Translations under genes and position numbers: made by a program
From: Luzula sylvatica
Taxonomy: Eukaryota > Streptophyta > Magnoliopsida > Poales > Juncaceae
Assembly: GCA_946800325.1 (NCBI GenBank)
Contig: OX326959.1
Coordinates: forward strand, 193,501-257,500
Length of the DNA: 64,000 nt
Direction of reading: 5' to 3'
Shown here: piece by piece, positions 1-9,363 of the stretch
Numbering within the stretch: position 1 is the stretch's first letter
Layout: the number at the start of each line of letters is the position of its first letter
Notes under the pieces: generated by a model
The model's database searches: none
Seen by the model: the letters and a program-made list of their open reading frames with translations, nothing else
What the model was told of the DNA's origin: nothing

Positions 1-15
1 AGAGAGAGAGAGAGA
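1..15. repeat. (AG)n microsatellite at window edge
   Basis: Uninterrupted alternating AG at the very start of the window; its true length is unknown because it is cut by the window boundary. It lies in the expected 3' flank of the minus-strand gene at 87-875. Confidence 0.8.
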
Positions 16-86
16 CCTAATTAAGGTTGGTCTTCATTGCCGGACACCGCACCAAGACAGCCACTTGGCACAATTCCATTAGTTCT

Positions 87-875
87 CTAGATCGGTGCCG
101 ATTCGAAACTCCCCTGACCTGAAGGATACCAATACCAATCAGGTTCAGGAAACGTGATCCCCTTCATGGCAGCAATTTCCATCAAACTTAATTGCGCAAG
201 ATTTGGATCGAGTGGCCCTGACAGAAAATCAATCGCATCCATGATATTTGTAAATCTTGCAGATTGAACATTGTTGGTATCGCTATTCATGACCAATGGC
301 TCATTCTCCATCAATTCTTCTTCTCTTGATCTTACAGGTACCGATTCCGGTACCGGTACTTGTACGGGTACAGGTACTTGTACTTTGCGAAAAGGACGCG
401 AGAGCTGAATTCCGGTTTCACGGGCCACCATATCATCGAAATCATTTATATTAATGTTAGTAATCCTTGGATACAGCACAAAATCCGGCTCTGACGTGTC
501 ACAAAGTTGTAATCGGATTGTAAATGGGGACCCGGAGTAGGTGAAGAGTAAGATTTGGCAAGGAATAGCCGTTAATGGCTTTGAACAAATCTCCGGGGTA
601 AAGGGGACCATGACGCGGGCATAGGCAGCGCCGGCGTCGAACATGGGGGCGAGAAGGACGGCGAAATGTCGGGGCAGGTATCCGATCTTACGGTTCTTGA
701 GTTTAGGGTAGGTGACGGCGATGGCGTTGGATTCTTTGGAGTTGAAGTACTCACGGCGGAGCGAGAGGACTTCGTAGGGAGTGGAAACGGGATCATCATT
801 GGTGAGGTAAAATTGCATGCCCACTAGTACCACCGCGTCGATGAATCCTCTGAGTAGGCATGACTCCGGCTCCAT
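87..875 (-). CDS. Small HIRAN-domain protein (262 aa)
   Basis: Complete single-exon frame from ATG at 875 to TAG at 87-89. Residues about 15-95 look like a HIRAN domain: a VVLVGMQFY opening strand, a LRREYFNSKESNAIAV segment matching the family's D/E-x-NAI-x-V signature (about 39-54), and a RKIGYLPRHFAVLLAPMFD segment matching its 'x-IGYL...A..LAP..D' core (about 62-80). In known proteins (HLTF, Rad5) HIRAN binds 3' single-stranded DNA ends at stalled forks. Here there is no helicase, RING or nuclease domain, so this is a stand-alone HIRAN protein and its role is inferred only. A VPVPVQVPVPESVPV linker (about 165-181) separates the domain from an acidic, helix-prone tail ending in aromatic residues (DWYWYP). 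No signal peptide or membrane segment. A TTTCAG sits just upstream of the ATG on the coding strand, so an extra 5' exon cannot be excluded. A TATA box about 235 bp upstream supports this start. Confidence 0.72.
   Translation of the reverse strand: MEPESCLLRGFIDAVVLVGMQFYLTNDDPVSTPYEVLSLRREYFNSKESNAIAVTYPKLKNRKIGYLPRHFAVLLAPMFDAGAAYARVMVPFTPEICSKPLTAIPCQILLFTYSGSPFTIRLQLCDTSEPDFVLYPRITNININDFDDMVARETGIQLSRPFRKVQVPVPVQVPVPESVPVRSREEELMENEPLVMNSDTNNVQSARFTNIMDAIDFLSGPLDPNLAQLSLMEIAAMKGITFPEPDWYWYPSGQGSFESAPI
335..384 (-). repeat. In-frame GTACCG/GTACAG-type hexamer repeat encoding Val-Pro
   Basis: Degenerate six-base repeats within the HIRAN-domain gene translate on the minus strand as alternating Val-Pro with one Gln and one Glu-Ser interruption. 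Because the unit is six bases, length change keeps the frame, so this linker is probably length-variable between individuals or relatives. Confidence 0.75.
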
Positions 876-921
876 GAATAACTGTAACTGAAATGAAGAT
901 GATAGATGAAGATGGCAGCCC

Positions 922-949
922 TCGCAGTCGCAGTCGCAGTCGCAGTCGC
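922..949. repeat. (CGCAGT)n microsatellite in the 5' leader of the HIRAN gene
   Basis: Four full CGCAGT units plus a partial one, with a further short patch near 968-978. It lies between the proposed TATA box (1107-1119) and the ATG (875) of the minus-strand gene, so it is probably in the 5' untranslated leader. It creates Arg-Ser-rich translations in the plus frame that are not a gene. Confidence 0.75.
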
Positions 950-1106
950 CGGAGGAGAAGGGCAGTATCGCAGTCGCAGGTGAGAAGAGTGGAGACCGGA
1001 GAGAAGAGTGGGAATATGAAAGAATTGGTCTTTTCTTTTATTTTTCTATTTTTTTTGACAGGACATTGTTTCGTTTCGTCACCTCACATGACATGACTCA
1101 TCATTT

Positions 1107-1119
1107 AAATATATATAAA
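1107..1119 (-). promoter_or_regulatory. Probable TATA box of the HIRAN-domain gene
   Basis: On the minus strand this reads TTTATATATATTT, a good plant TATA element about 235 bp upstream of the ATG. A start roughly 30 bp downstream would give a leader of about 200 nt that includes the CGCAGT repeat. Inferred from position and composition only; the whole region is AT-rich. Confidence 0.4.
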
Positions 1120-1469
1120 CCTGACATGAATTAATTTGATGTATTCGTTGTTTATAAAATCATTTTAAATAATAATTACAAATATAAGATTGATTTAATA
1201 AAATTAAATATGAAAAAAATAATACTCAATTCATTTATTTATCATTAATATTAAGTAGTAAAAAAGATCAATCCATTTTATTGGGAGTTTTTAAAAAAAT
1301 AAAAAAATAGAGGAAAGATATTAATGAACCAAATCGACCGAGCTACGAGAGGAAATATATGTTTATAGTTCGGGATTATTAATCAAATAAAACCCCAACT
1401 CAAGTTATAATAATTTAGGTTTGTATTATTTAGTTTGATAAAAAGTAAAACTATGAAACATTGAATTTA
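1120..1469. other. AT-rich intergenic DNA, no gene seen
   Basis: Poly-A/T runs and frequent stops in all frames; no RNA gene or clear repeat recognised. Confidence 0.6.
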
Positions 1470-2404
1470 AGAGGCGTTTGGTTGAAAATTTTGAATTATA
1501 ATGTTTTGTCATACTTCTTCATGGATTTCATATTCGTGTTTGGTTTTCACGCTAAGTAATAAGGTAAGGGAATACATCATGTCCTGGGTATAATTAATGG
1601 AAATAAAATTGTCATCAAAATTAATGACTTTTCTCTATTCCCATAACGAAGGAATGAATTTTTATTTTTCATCAAAAAATTAATATACCAAGCCTTCTAT
1701 AAATAAACACATTCTTCATCATTTCATTCATTAAAATAATTTTGGAAGAACAAAATACATGAATCTCTTTCAAAGATCTCGCAAAAAAATGTGATAGGTA
1801 TATTTTTCTTTATTTCTTATATTTATCATTGTTTCATTAATTTCATGTTAGAATTATTTTTGTATAGATAACTTTATTTTATTTTATACAATATTTTTTG
1901 GTTGAATTTTTTTTCCAATAGAAGAATTCATGTTATTTTTTCCAATCGATTTTTATGCTTGAATCTTCTTTTTCCAATTAAAGATTTCATATTATTTTTG
2001 TAAGAATTGTAAATTATACATTCATTCTCATATTTACTTAACGAATTATTTCTCATAGCAACAAATATCTTCAATAGACGAAAAAATATTTAATAGACGG
2101 ATGAATTCAAGGAATATTAATTCAACCAATTACATTTTGTATTTTGATGAATCATTAATTTTATAATTTATTTTATTCCAAATATTTTTATAACAATAAT
2201 TTAGTACAAAAATGCTATTTTTATAAATGTAGAATGTTTATAATTCTTATACTATATTTGTGTTGAAACAGCATGCCATGAAATAAATAATTATACCGAC
2301 CAAACATGATAATAAAGTATGCCAAGGAATAATATGTCTTGTCATACGATTTCATGACATACTTTATGCTAGGTCATTCTTCAAAGCACGAACCAAACGG
2401 CCCC
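1470..2404. mobile_element. Decayed non-autonomous TIR transposon, possibly PIF/Harbinger-like
   Basis: The left end reads AGAGGCGTTTGGTT (1470-1483). The right end, read inward on the other strand, is GGGGCCGTTTGGTT (2391-2404), giving imperfect terminal inverted repeats of about 14 bp around about 935 bp of AT-rich, non-coding DNA. TTA is present next to both ends (1467-1469 and 2405-2407), consistent with a 3-bp TTA/TAA target duplication. G/C-rich ends followed by GTTTGGTT occur in many plant MITEs. Further GTTTGGT copies appear inside both ends. No transposase remnant was recognised. Family assignment is inference; hAT-type ends are an alternative. Confidence 0.5.
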
Positions 2405-2458
2405 TTATAGTTATACTATTGTGTGCTTAATTTATTGTTGTGTTCATCGTGAATCGAA

Positions 2459-2530
2459 ATTATACTGCATCCTGGTATAAATAAAATTTTAGTTAGGAAA
2501 TTTTCATTATACCTGTATACAATTTTCATG
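2459..2530 (+). repeat. Dispersed direct repeat, copy 1
   Basis: About 72 bp sharing the stretch TCCTGGTATAAATAAAATTT and the end ATACAATTTTCATG with copy 2 at 3407-3486, about 950 bp away. Copy 1 lies just outside the right end of the element at 1470-2404. It is probably a fragment of an interspersed repeat; origin unknown. Confidence 0.6.
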
Positions 2531-2764
2531 TATAAGAATAAGGGTTTGGAGCATGTCCAATGCTCATGGGATAATATCATGTCCATGCACTTTTTGGACC
2601 GTAGCGATCTCAACAAAAAAGATAATGATGAACCCATTTAACTTCCATTTGCTTAGTCTCCGTTAGTTAAAAATGGAAACCTACTTCACGTATCTCTTGC
2701 GCAAAATATAGAAAGTTCATTTTGTTATAAGAGCTTTTCTACTGTGCCCTCATATTTTACCACC

Positions 2765-2996
2765 AAAATCGTAATGTCATCATCATGACATCACGATTTT
2801 GTTTTGGGAGAAATGAGTCTCCAATTTGCACCCGAACTATTCTTCCAATTAATAATGACTATAATTAATTTCTAATTAATTACCTTCTAATTGAAGTAAT
2901 TAATGGTGTAATGAATTAAATTTCAATTAAAATTATCAAAATTTGAGTACAAGATTAATTGGAGAGAAGTTGGGGTGCAAATTGGGGGCGCATTTC
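2765..2996. repeat. Foldback repeat with a strong small hairpin
   Basis: Two nested signals. First, 2765-2780 and 2785-2800 form a 16-bp stem with one mismatch and a 4-base loop. Second, 2810-2853 and 2954-2996 are inverted copies of each other over about 44 bp with roughly eight differences (shared core GGGTGCAAATTGG), enclosing about 100 bp of AT-rich DNA. This is the structure of a small foldback or MITE remnant. No coding sequence is supported here; the overlapping frames on both strands at 2955-3187 are short and unlike any family I know. Confidence 0.5.
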
Positions 2997-3062
2997 CACC
3001 CAATGATGCCATAAAAAAAAGTTCGGTGAATTTGGGGTGGAAAATGCTCGGTTTTTTACCCC

Positions 3063-3136
3063 TGACACTTGGTCTTCCTTACACTGTACACCGACTAACC
3101 AAATATGTGACACTTGGTCTTCCTTACACTGTACAC
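3063..3136 (+). repeat. 29-bp direct repeat, two copies
   Basis: An exact 29-base sequence beginning TGACACTTGGTCTTCC occurs at 3063-3091 and again at 3108-3136, 45 bp apart. The exact match suggests a recent local duplication within older repeat debris. Confidence 0.75.
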
Positions 3137-3161
3137 TTGGTTTTTTACCAATTCGCATTCT

Positions 3162-3250
3162 CGACATTTCAAATGTCGGAAAACTGAGAAAATCTCTAAT
3201 TAGGATGTAATTAAAAAGAGATAATATGTCCGACTTTTGAAAAGTCGGAA
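3162..3250. repeat. Two short perfect palindromes
   Basis: CGACATTT-c-AAATGTCG at 3162-3178 and TCCGACTTTT-g-AAAAGTCGGA near 3229-3250 are both inverted repeats around a single central base. Their arms share a (T)CGAC/GTCGG motif, so they may be related subterminal hairpins of the element whose arms are at 3278-3806. Confidence 0.55.
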
Positions 3251-3277
3251 GATATATATGATTTAGATTTTTTAATT

Positions 3278-3806
3278 GTCGACAGTGTTATTTCGTAAAT
3301 TTTGAAACTATTTGGTCTATTTTGTTAAATCTCGATTAAAAAATTTCCTAAATAATATCATGACATACAATGTATAAATAATAAAACATAAATCAAAATA
3401 TCATAATTATACTATATCCTGGTATAAATAAAATTTTAGTTGGGATATTTTCAGTATATTATTATATCCTATATACAATTTTCATGCATGCCTCGCTTAG
3501 CTCTCACATCTGTCAAAAAATAAGATTTTGTAATATTTGTACAAAAATAATTATACAAATTAAAATAGCAACACAAAATTAACAATAAAAAAAACACTAC
3601 AATATCAACGTCAAGATGGCATCATGATTGCATATTTTTTATAATTATATCCCAAATACACCGTTTAGTGACATGAATTGTTTTTTTACATAAAACTGAT
3701 TTTTATAAATAATTTATTGGGAAAATTTTGAACCTAGACAAAATAGATTTGAGAATTGACAAATTAGACCAAACAGTTTGAAATTTTTTGAAATAACATT
3801 GTCGAC
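3278..3806. repeat. Long inverted repeat, possible foldback or MULE-type element remnant
   Basis: The left arm (3278-3348) and the reverse complement of the right arm (3719-3806) align over about 70-85 bp. Both begin GTCGACA.TGTTATTTC and share TTTGAAACT.TTTGGTCTA with scattered differences. They enclose about 370 bp of AT-rich DNA that includes copy 2 of the dispersed repeat. Similarity may continue weakly outward to about 3160 and 3870. No coding remnant recognised. Confidence 0.5.
3407..3486 (+). repeat. Dispersed direct repeat, copy 2
   Basis: Matches 2459-2530 with an extra TATTATATCC-like segment and several substitutions. It sits inside the inverted repeat 3278-3806 and may be that element's internal sequence. 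Confidence 0.6.
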
Positions 3807-4893
3807 ATTTGAAAAGGCAAGAAGTAGTGCATTTCTTGACTTGCGAAATGTTGAGCATTTTAACTCTTCTAATTACCTCGTGCTTTTTTAATGAATCTTA
3901 ATCTCAAGACTCGGAATAATTAATTGCATTGCAACTTTACTTATTTTTGTCCGTATACAAAAAAGAGAACAGTACACACGAGGCAAGACATACCTGATAC
4001 CATAGTACCATACATTAATAAAATAATGCATTTCAAAATATACTAAAGTTTTTTTTTAAATCACAAATCTATTAGGGCAAAATGTGCTCGGTCCGAAAAA
4101 CAAATCGGTCCGTCCGAACTCAAACTTGATCTGATCCGAACTGAGAAATGTTGAAAAATCAATGATTCGAAATCGAACGATCCAAATTGTAATGTTTAAA
4201 AATAACACATCCTAATAGAATCTTAAAATAGAACATGTAAACTTATAAAATGAATATAATATATTCAATGTCAATTTATACGAGATAAATATTCAAATAT
4301 CAAACTACTCTTTTACCTATACTTTAATTGATACACGTCACCAATCATGAGAAAATTAATGAAAGCCAAAGACATTTAATATGCTGATGTAATTGGCTTT
4401 CATTAATTTCATAAAGATACCATGTAAATTGTACCACACTAGGAAAGCCAAATACACACCATCAATCCGTTGCAACGAGTTCTGCTGAATTTCAAGTATT
4501 GTAATTTGTACTAGGAAAAATAATTACTAAAAGACTGTTCGATTCGATGTACATGAAATTAATACAAAAAAGAAAACCTCAAGCAGGTGAATGAGGGGGA
4601 ATGTGCAGAATCCAGCTTTTTGATCCAGCATAATATACAGTGTGTATGCTATATAGAATTCTATTAGAAAATATTTGATTTTTATTTATCTGTCAAAAAT
4701 TTTCCTTCTTTTTATTGCCCTTGGGCTGTTGGATATCCAAGTTTCATCATCTGTCAATTTTTTTTTTTTTAGACGTTAGCAGCCCGCAATAAAATTTTTC
4801 TTTCTACACATAGTACATAGTATTTTATTAAAGAGTATTTTTTTTTACAGGGTAGTTTTTTTTTTTGTAAATTTTGCTATAAATATTTTGAAC
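3807..4893. other. AT-rich intergenic DNA with one clear hairpin, no gene seen
   Basis: The only structure I can support is an imperfect palindrome at 4352-4410, whose arms share AAATTAATGAAAGCCAA (17 bp) around a loop of about 23 bases. Poly-T runs are common near 4757-4870. No tRNA, rRNA or coding frame was recognised. Confidence 0.55.
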
Positions 4894-5276
4894 TTTTAAG
4901 TTATGTTGCACGGATATTTTAAAAAATAAATCGTATCCGTATCGAATATGCATCGGATACAAATACGGCACCGATACGTATCCGACACGTCCTATGTCAC
5001 ACGTCACAAAGCGCATCAAACTATTTTACTACTCAATATAAAATAACCAATATATTTACCACTCAATATTCTTTTACATAACTTAATTTTCTATTTTTTA
5101 TTCATACATCTTGATTTTTTTTTAAATAAATTATTAACTTTTATTTAATTATAGTAAAATAATATTAAATAATACTTATATATAACGTATAATTTTTTAA
5201 TTTTTTTTAAAATTATCATATCGTCTTCGTATCGTATCAAATATGATATTAGTATCCGTAGAACATAGCTTTTAAG
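4894..5276. mobile_element. MITE-like element with about 24-bp terminal inverted repeats
   Basis: The left end TTTTAAGTTATGTTGCACGG (from 4894) and the inward-read right end CTTAAAAGCTATGTTCTACG (from 5276) are imperfect inverted repeats; both continue into GGATA. The internal 383 bp is AT-rich and carries several GTATCCGTATC/GATACG-type motifs near both ends, suggesting subterminal repeats. No coding capacity. I see no clean target duplication. It ends about 200 bp upstream of the TATA box of the glucanase gene. Confidence 0.5.
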
Positions 5277-5477
5277 TATGAGTCAGAATAGAAAACTAGC
5301 CGTTTGAAGAGAAGCATCAAACATGCATGAGAGAGGGATTCTGTCAACGAAAAAAATAAATATAAAAAAGGCGACAAAGGAAATAACCTACCTACCATGT
5401 TACTATGTTAGTCGTCAGTTGTTATTGTCGTGCAATGTAAGGGTAACGTTATCCCTTTTAAAAAAGTGGACGTAGTC

Positions 5478-5484
5478 TATAAAG
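5478..5484 (+). promoter_or_regulatory. TATA box of the GH17 glucanase gene
   Basis: TATAAAG lies 188 bp upstream of the start codon. A transcription start around 5510 would give a leader of about 160 nt that is strongly C/T-rich (5520-5660), as in many plant leaders. No ATG occurs between the TATA box and the proposed start at 5672, which supports both calls. Confidence 0.6.
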
Positions 5485-5671
5485 GGCCCGCCACAGAGAA
5501 GCCGAATCGATCCCGTCTCTCCGTTCGCTTCGTTGTACGTGTTCGTGTTATCGGGTACCATCCCCCCCAGTCTCCACTCCACCTCCGCCTCGTCTTATTT
5601 CCACTTCCACCCCTATCAAAACCCATTTTTACTTCACCACCCTCTTCTTTCCTTGAATTGGAACTGGCAAA

Positions 5672-7627
5672 ATGTCGTCTTTCCTCTCCATTTCCACTCT
5701 CATTGTCTTTGTCTGCTCACTCTTCTCCATAGGTAACCAACACAACCTCTCTTCCTCTTTCAAACCAACGTTTTAATCACTTTTTTCCTTTTCTACAGCT
5801 GTAGAGGCGAAATTGCATGGACTCGGCGTCAACTACGGGACTCTAGGCAACGATCTGCCCACGCCCAGACAATCCGTCCGTCTCATTCGTAATCTCAACG
5901 CCGGCTCCGTCAAGATCTACGATGCCAACTCCACTATCCTCTCCGCCCTGGCGCGCACTGGTCTGGCCGTGTCGATCATGGTGCCCAATCAGCTCATTCC
6001 GGCCATCGCCGCAAACCAATCTGCTGCCGACGCGTGGGTCTGTACCAATGTACTGCCGCACTACAGGCGTACGACGATAAAGTATTTGCTTGTCGGGAAT
6101 GAGATCCTCTCCGACTATTCTATCGTCAACTCCACATGGCCGGTAAACCTTTTTTCAAAAAACATTCTTTTATTTATAATTTTATACCCTTGTAATACTT
6201 GATTTCTCCGTGATGAAGGTCTTGGTACCAGCCATGAAGAACCTACGCCAATCTCTAAAAACCTTCAAAATCCCCAATGTCAGAGTTGGTACGACTCTGG
6301 CCATGGACGCCCTCTCAACCTCATTTCCTCCCTCATCCGGAACATTCCGAATGGACATCTCCAGTTCCGTCATTCTCCCTCTTCTGAACTTCTTAAGCAA
6401 AACCAACTCCTTTTATTTCGTCGATGCGTACCCTTATTTCCCTTGGTCCCAAAACCCAAACTCCATTTCTTTAAATTACTCCCTATTTCAAGCTGATCCG
6501 AGCTCCTATTACCACGACCCTGTTTCGAAATTAACGTATACGAACCTGCTCGATCAAATGCTCGACTCGGTTATATTCGCCATGCAAAAATTAGGGTTTA
6601 ACGATGTAAAGCTCGCAATTGCCGAGACAGGCTGGCCCAACGGGGGCGATTTAGACCAAATCGGTGCAAATGTATACAACGCCGCAACTTATAACCGAAA
6701 TTTGGTGAAACGAATGATAAACAAACTCGGTACGCCAGCTAGACCAGGTGTATACATACCAACATTTATTTTCTCGTTATTTAACGAGAATCAAAAGTCC
6801 GGGCCCGGTACGGAGAGACATTGGGGAATGTATTATCCTAACAAAAAGCCAATTTACGAAATTGACCTTTCTGGAAGAAGATCGTTGAAATCGTACCGTG
6901 CATTGCCGGTACCGGATAATAATTCGCCGTACCAAGGGCCGATTTGGTGTGTGTTGATTGGGGGAAAAGTGAACGAGACGGAGGTTGAGGGAGCGGTGAC
7001 TTATGCGTGTGGACAGGGCAACGGTACCTGTAATGCGGTACAGAAAGGGGGGAGGTGTTATAAACCGAATAGCGTGAGGTGGCATGCGAAATGGGTGTTT
7101 AATTCGTATTGGCAACAGTTCAGGAAGACAGGTGGCACTTGTTATTTCAGTGGACTTGCAATGCAGACTGCCAAAGACCCCAGTAAGTCAATTTCTATTT
7201 CTTTTATTTTTTGGGTTTATTTGCATTCATATGATTTTTGCATTTAGAACTTAATGCTGTAATGTGAATCCATGCCTTAAGACTATAGAAACGGTCAAAT
7301 ATAATCATGTAATATTTAATGTACTGAATATCTTTGCATTTGCATGGAAAGCACTAATATTGTTTAATCATATATTAACTAGGGGGTAACTTGTAGATCA
7401 ATACAATACACTCTTTCCCCATGCAAAATAAGCCTTAATTATGTTTAAATAATGCCCTATAGTTTTGAATATTCCAACACCATCATTCATTATTAAATTC
7501 ATAAATTAATTGTTATTAAAAGCCCATAGGTACTTTTTCTACATTACTTTGGTTTATGACTTGTAAAAATGAATTTTATTATTTTGCAGGCTATGGATCT
7601 TGCAAATTTCCAAGTTCTTTGAATTGA
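5672..7627 (+). CDS. Secreted GH17-X8 glucan endo-1,3-beta-glucosidase (468 aa, 4 exons)
   Basis: Exons 5672-5732, 5799-6142, 6219-7182 and 7590-7627 join in frame through GT..AG introns of 66, 76 and 407 bp to 468 codons plus TGA. Residues 1-24 are a signal peptide (hydrophobic core, cut probable after VEA). The GH17 barrel (about 26-345) starts LGVNYGTLGNDLP. The family's acid/base Glu is E122 in LLVGNEIL and the nucleophile is E271 in IAETGWPNGG. The X8/CBM43 domain begins at W378-C379 and keeps six Cys (WCV, YACG, GTC, RCY, GTCYF, SCKF), expected to form three disulphides and bind beta-1,3-glucan. The last 12 codons, including the sixth Cys, come from exon 4. The protein stops at SLN with no hydrophobic GPI-type tail, so it is probably secreted to wall or apoplast and hydrolyses callose-type glucan. 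Several N-glycosylation sequons are present. Without splicing the X8 domain would lack its last Cys. Family is certain; the exact paralogue is not. Confidence 0.93.
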
Positions 7628-9156
7628 AGGCCCTAATTTTTTTTTTCTTCTATACATGTTTAAAGCAAAATGGATTTTTGCATCATTTCTATGTTTTATT
7701 TTAAAATCTTATTTCGTAGTCCTGGATGACTTAGTTTGTAGTTAATATACAGACAGGATTTCTATGTTTTATTTGGAAGTTATTTTGTTTAATTTCAAGT
7801 ACCTTATACCCAAAAAACCGGGGAAAAAATTAAAAGGAAAATAAATATTGTAAAATATTTGCTTTCTAAGGAAATGTATGGGTTTTTTTGTTCACGTCCA
7901 TTTTTTCTTTTAATGCTTAGTACTTGATGGCAATAAATATCACAAAAAAGTTAGAACTTTGCGCCTTGTGCGATAATACAAGCATGAACGATGACGAAAA
8001 TTTTGTGAAAGCTTAATACTTTATGCCAATAATGCAGTGAGCATCTGTTCGGCACAAATAGATCATCACAAATCAATTCGAATGCTTTTCATCCTGTTTT
8101 AGAGGATCAAATGAAATGCAAGCTTCATTCGCAAAAAAAATAAATTCGCACAAAAAAAGACCCAAATATTCATATCAACGAGTCAAGTTCGTTAAACTCA
8201 ATTGACTCAACGTTTACTTGATATTCGTTTTGTCAAGTGATTTAGTTGATTTTGTTTACTTGATAATCCTAAGATTATTGAAAGCTTGTTGAACTTATAT
8301 TCACTTAGATTGCGAGTGATGTCCATGATAATTATTGTTGCTTTTAGTAACATTATGGTGTCTATTACTTTTTTCTGTGAGCTGAATAGACACTGATTAC
8401 GAGTTCAATCTCCTTGAGTCATCCGCGAATTGCAAGATTGATTACGACTTTGAATCTCTCACTGAGCAAGAAAACATAGAGCGGAGCCATTATTACATCT
8501 CTCTGAGCTGGGCTGATTACGAGTTGAATCTCTGAGTTGAAACGAGTCGATACTGGATTTGCGGAAGGCTTAATAAATGGCGTGAATGAACAAACAGTTC
8601 ATAAGAATACAACGATGGTAATCAACAAGGATTATGTAACGAAGAATTGATGCGTTGTGCCACATGATGTTGTTGTGGCTATTTCGGGCATATGGTTGGA
8701 GCGTAAACTGAAAATCTTCCAGAAGAACGGTCAATTGCAAAGTATTATAGAGAGATTATTCATGCCAGGATATGTTGAGATTATTCAAAATTGAGAGAAC
8801 GCATCGACATTTAGGAAATTCGGGGATTCATACTAGTATGTATTAGTCATGTAAAGTCTTTGAAGAGTTCCGATTTTGGTTTCTAGCTCAATAGGGTTTG
8901 ATGTTTACAGTGTTCTTGTACGTTTGACAAACTTATCGATAAAATATCGAGCAGCAAGAACACATTTCATGCTCTAAGAAAAAGGTAATTGTCCTTTATG
9001 CAAGCAACACTCGAAAAATGAATCTTATCATATTCTAATGTTTTGATACTTTACATGTGTGAAAAAAAAAGATTCTCTATTTATCTCGTTTGATGAATAT
9101 GCTCTTCTCAACATAAATTCCGTGCTTCTTGTCTTAGAAATTTATTTTGGCATCTG
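7628..9156. other. AT-rich 3' flank and intergenic DNA, no gene seen
   Basis: The first part is the expected 3' untranslated region. An AATAAA at 7840-7845, 213 bp after the stop, is a possible polyadenylation signal, although plant signals are loose. Around 8391-8535 three imperfect copies of a TGATTACGAGTT.AATCTC motif occur (near 8393, 8438 and 8513). The stretch 8480-8950 is less AT-rich than its surroundings but has stops in all frames; an old pseudogene or transposon fragment is possible, but I cannot name one. Confidence 0.5.
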
Positions 9157-9363
9157 GAACTTCAAATAACTTGTTTTTTTGAGAATGTATGAATTAAAAG
9201 TTTTTTGACACAAATTTTCATTAAATTGTACAAACATTACGAAATTTGTTTTTCATAACTTATTTGTATGAACTCCAAATAACATTTTTTTTGAGAATGT
9301 ACGAATCGAATGTTTTACGACAAAACATTTCACATGTTCGTACAAACATTACGGACTTTTGTT
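9157..9363 (-). repeat. Two decayed satellite-like units (113-bp period) in opposite orientation to the adjoining array
   Basis: Units starting GAACTTCAAATAAC (9157) and GAACTCCAAATAAC (9270) share TTTTTTTGAGAATGTA.GAAT and GTACAAACATTACG. Read on the plus strand, they align with the reverse complement of the 124-bp monomer: TTCAAATAAC.TGTTTTT, then TTTTAC.ACA.AAC.TTTCAC, then ACAAACA.TA.GAAA.TTTGTTTTTC. They are shorter because the part matching the Gly-Ala-like AAGATTTTAACGC segment is missing. They are therefore strongly diverged relatives in the orientation seen beyond 41834, not that of the array starting at 9404. Confidence 0.7.

Noticed and set aside
572..799. Minus-strand frame overlapping the HIRAN gene in another frame
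   Set aside because: Low-complexity Ser/Pro translation shadowing the real frame at 87-875.
893..1096. Plus-strand frame rich in Arg-Ser, like an SR protein
   Set aside because: It is produced by the CGCAGT microsatellite in the presumed leader of the minus-strand gene, then runs into AT-rich sequence; no domain follows.
2416..2637. 73-codon minus-strand frame
   Set aside because: Overlaps the dispersed repeat also found at 3407-3486, has no recognisable domain and no start or promoter context.
2955..3187. Overlapping 70-codon frames on both strands
   Set aside because: They lie across the foldback arm and the 29-bp direct repeat; chance frames in repeat DNA.
4828..5019. 63-codon minus-strand frame
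   Set aside because: Falls at the left end of the MITE-like element and consists of poly-T and ATACG-type repeats; not gene-like.
5229..5245. Possible origin of the satellite from the MITE-like element (GTATCGTATCAAATATG resembling GATACGATACAAATG)
   Set aside because: The match is about 15 bases of simple composition and does not extend; likely chance.
5430..5736. Plus-strand frames in the promoter and leader of the GH17 gene
   Set aside because: One starts upstream of the TATA box and the other has no ATG; both are translations of the C/T-rich leader running into exon 1.
5843..7115. Minus-strand frames inside the GH17 gene
   Set aside because: Shadows of the conserved coding exons on the other strand; no independent support.
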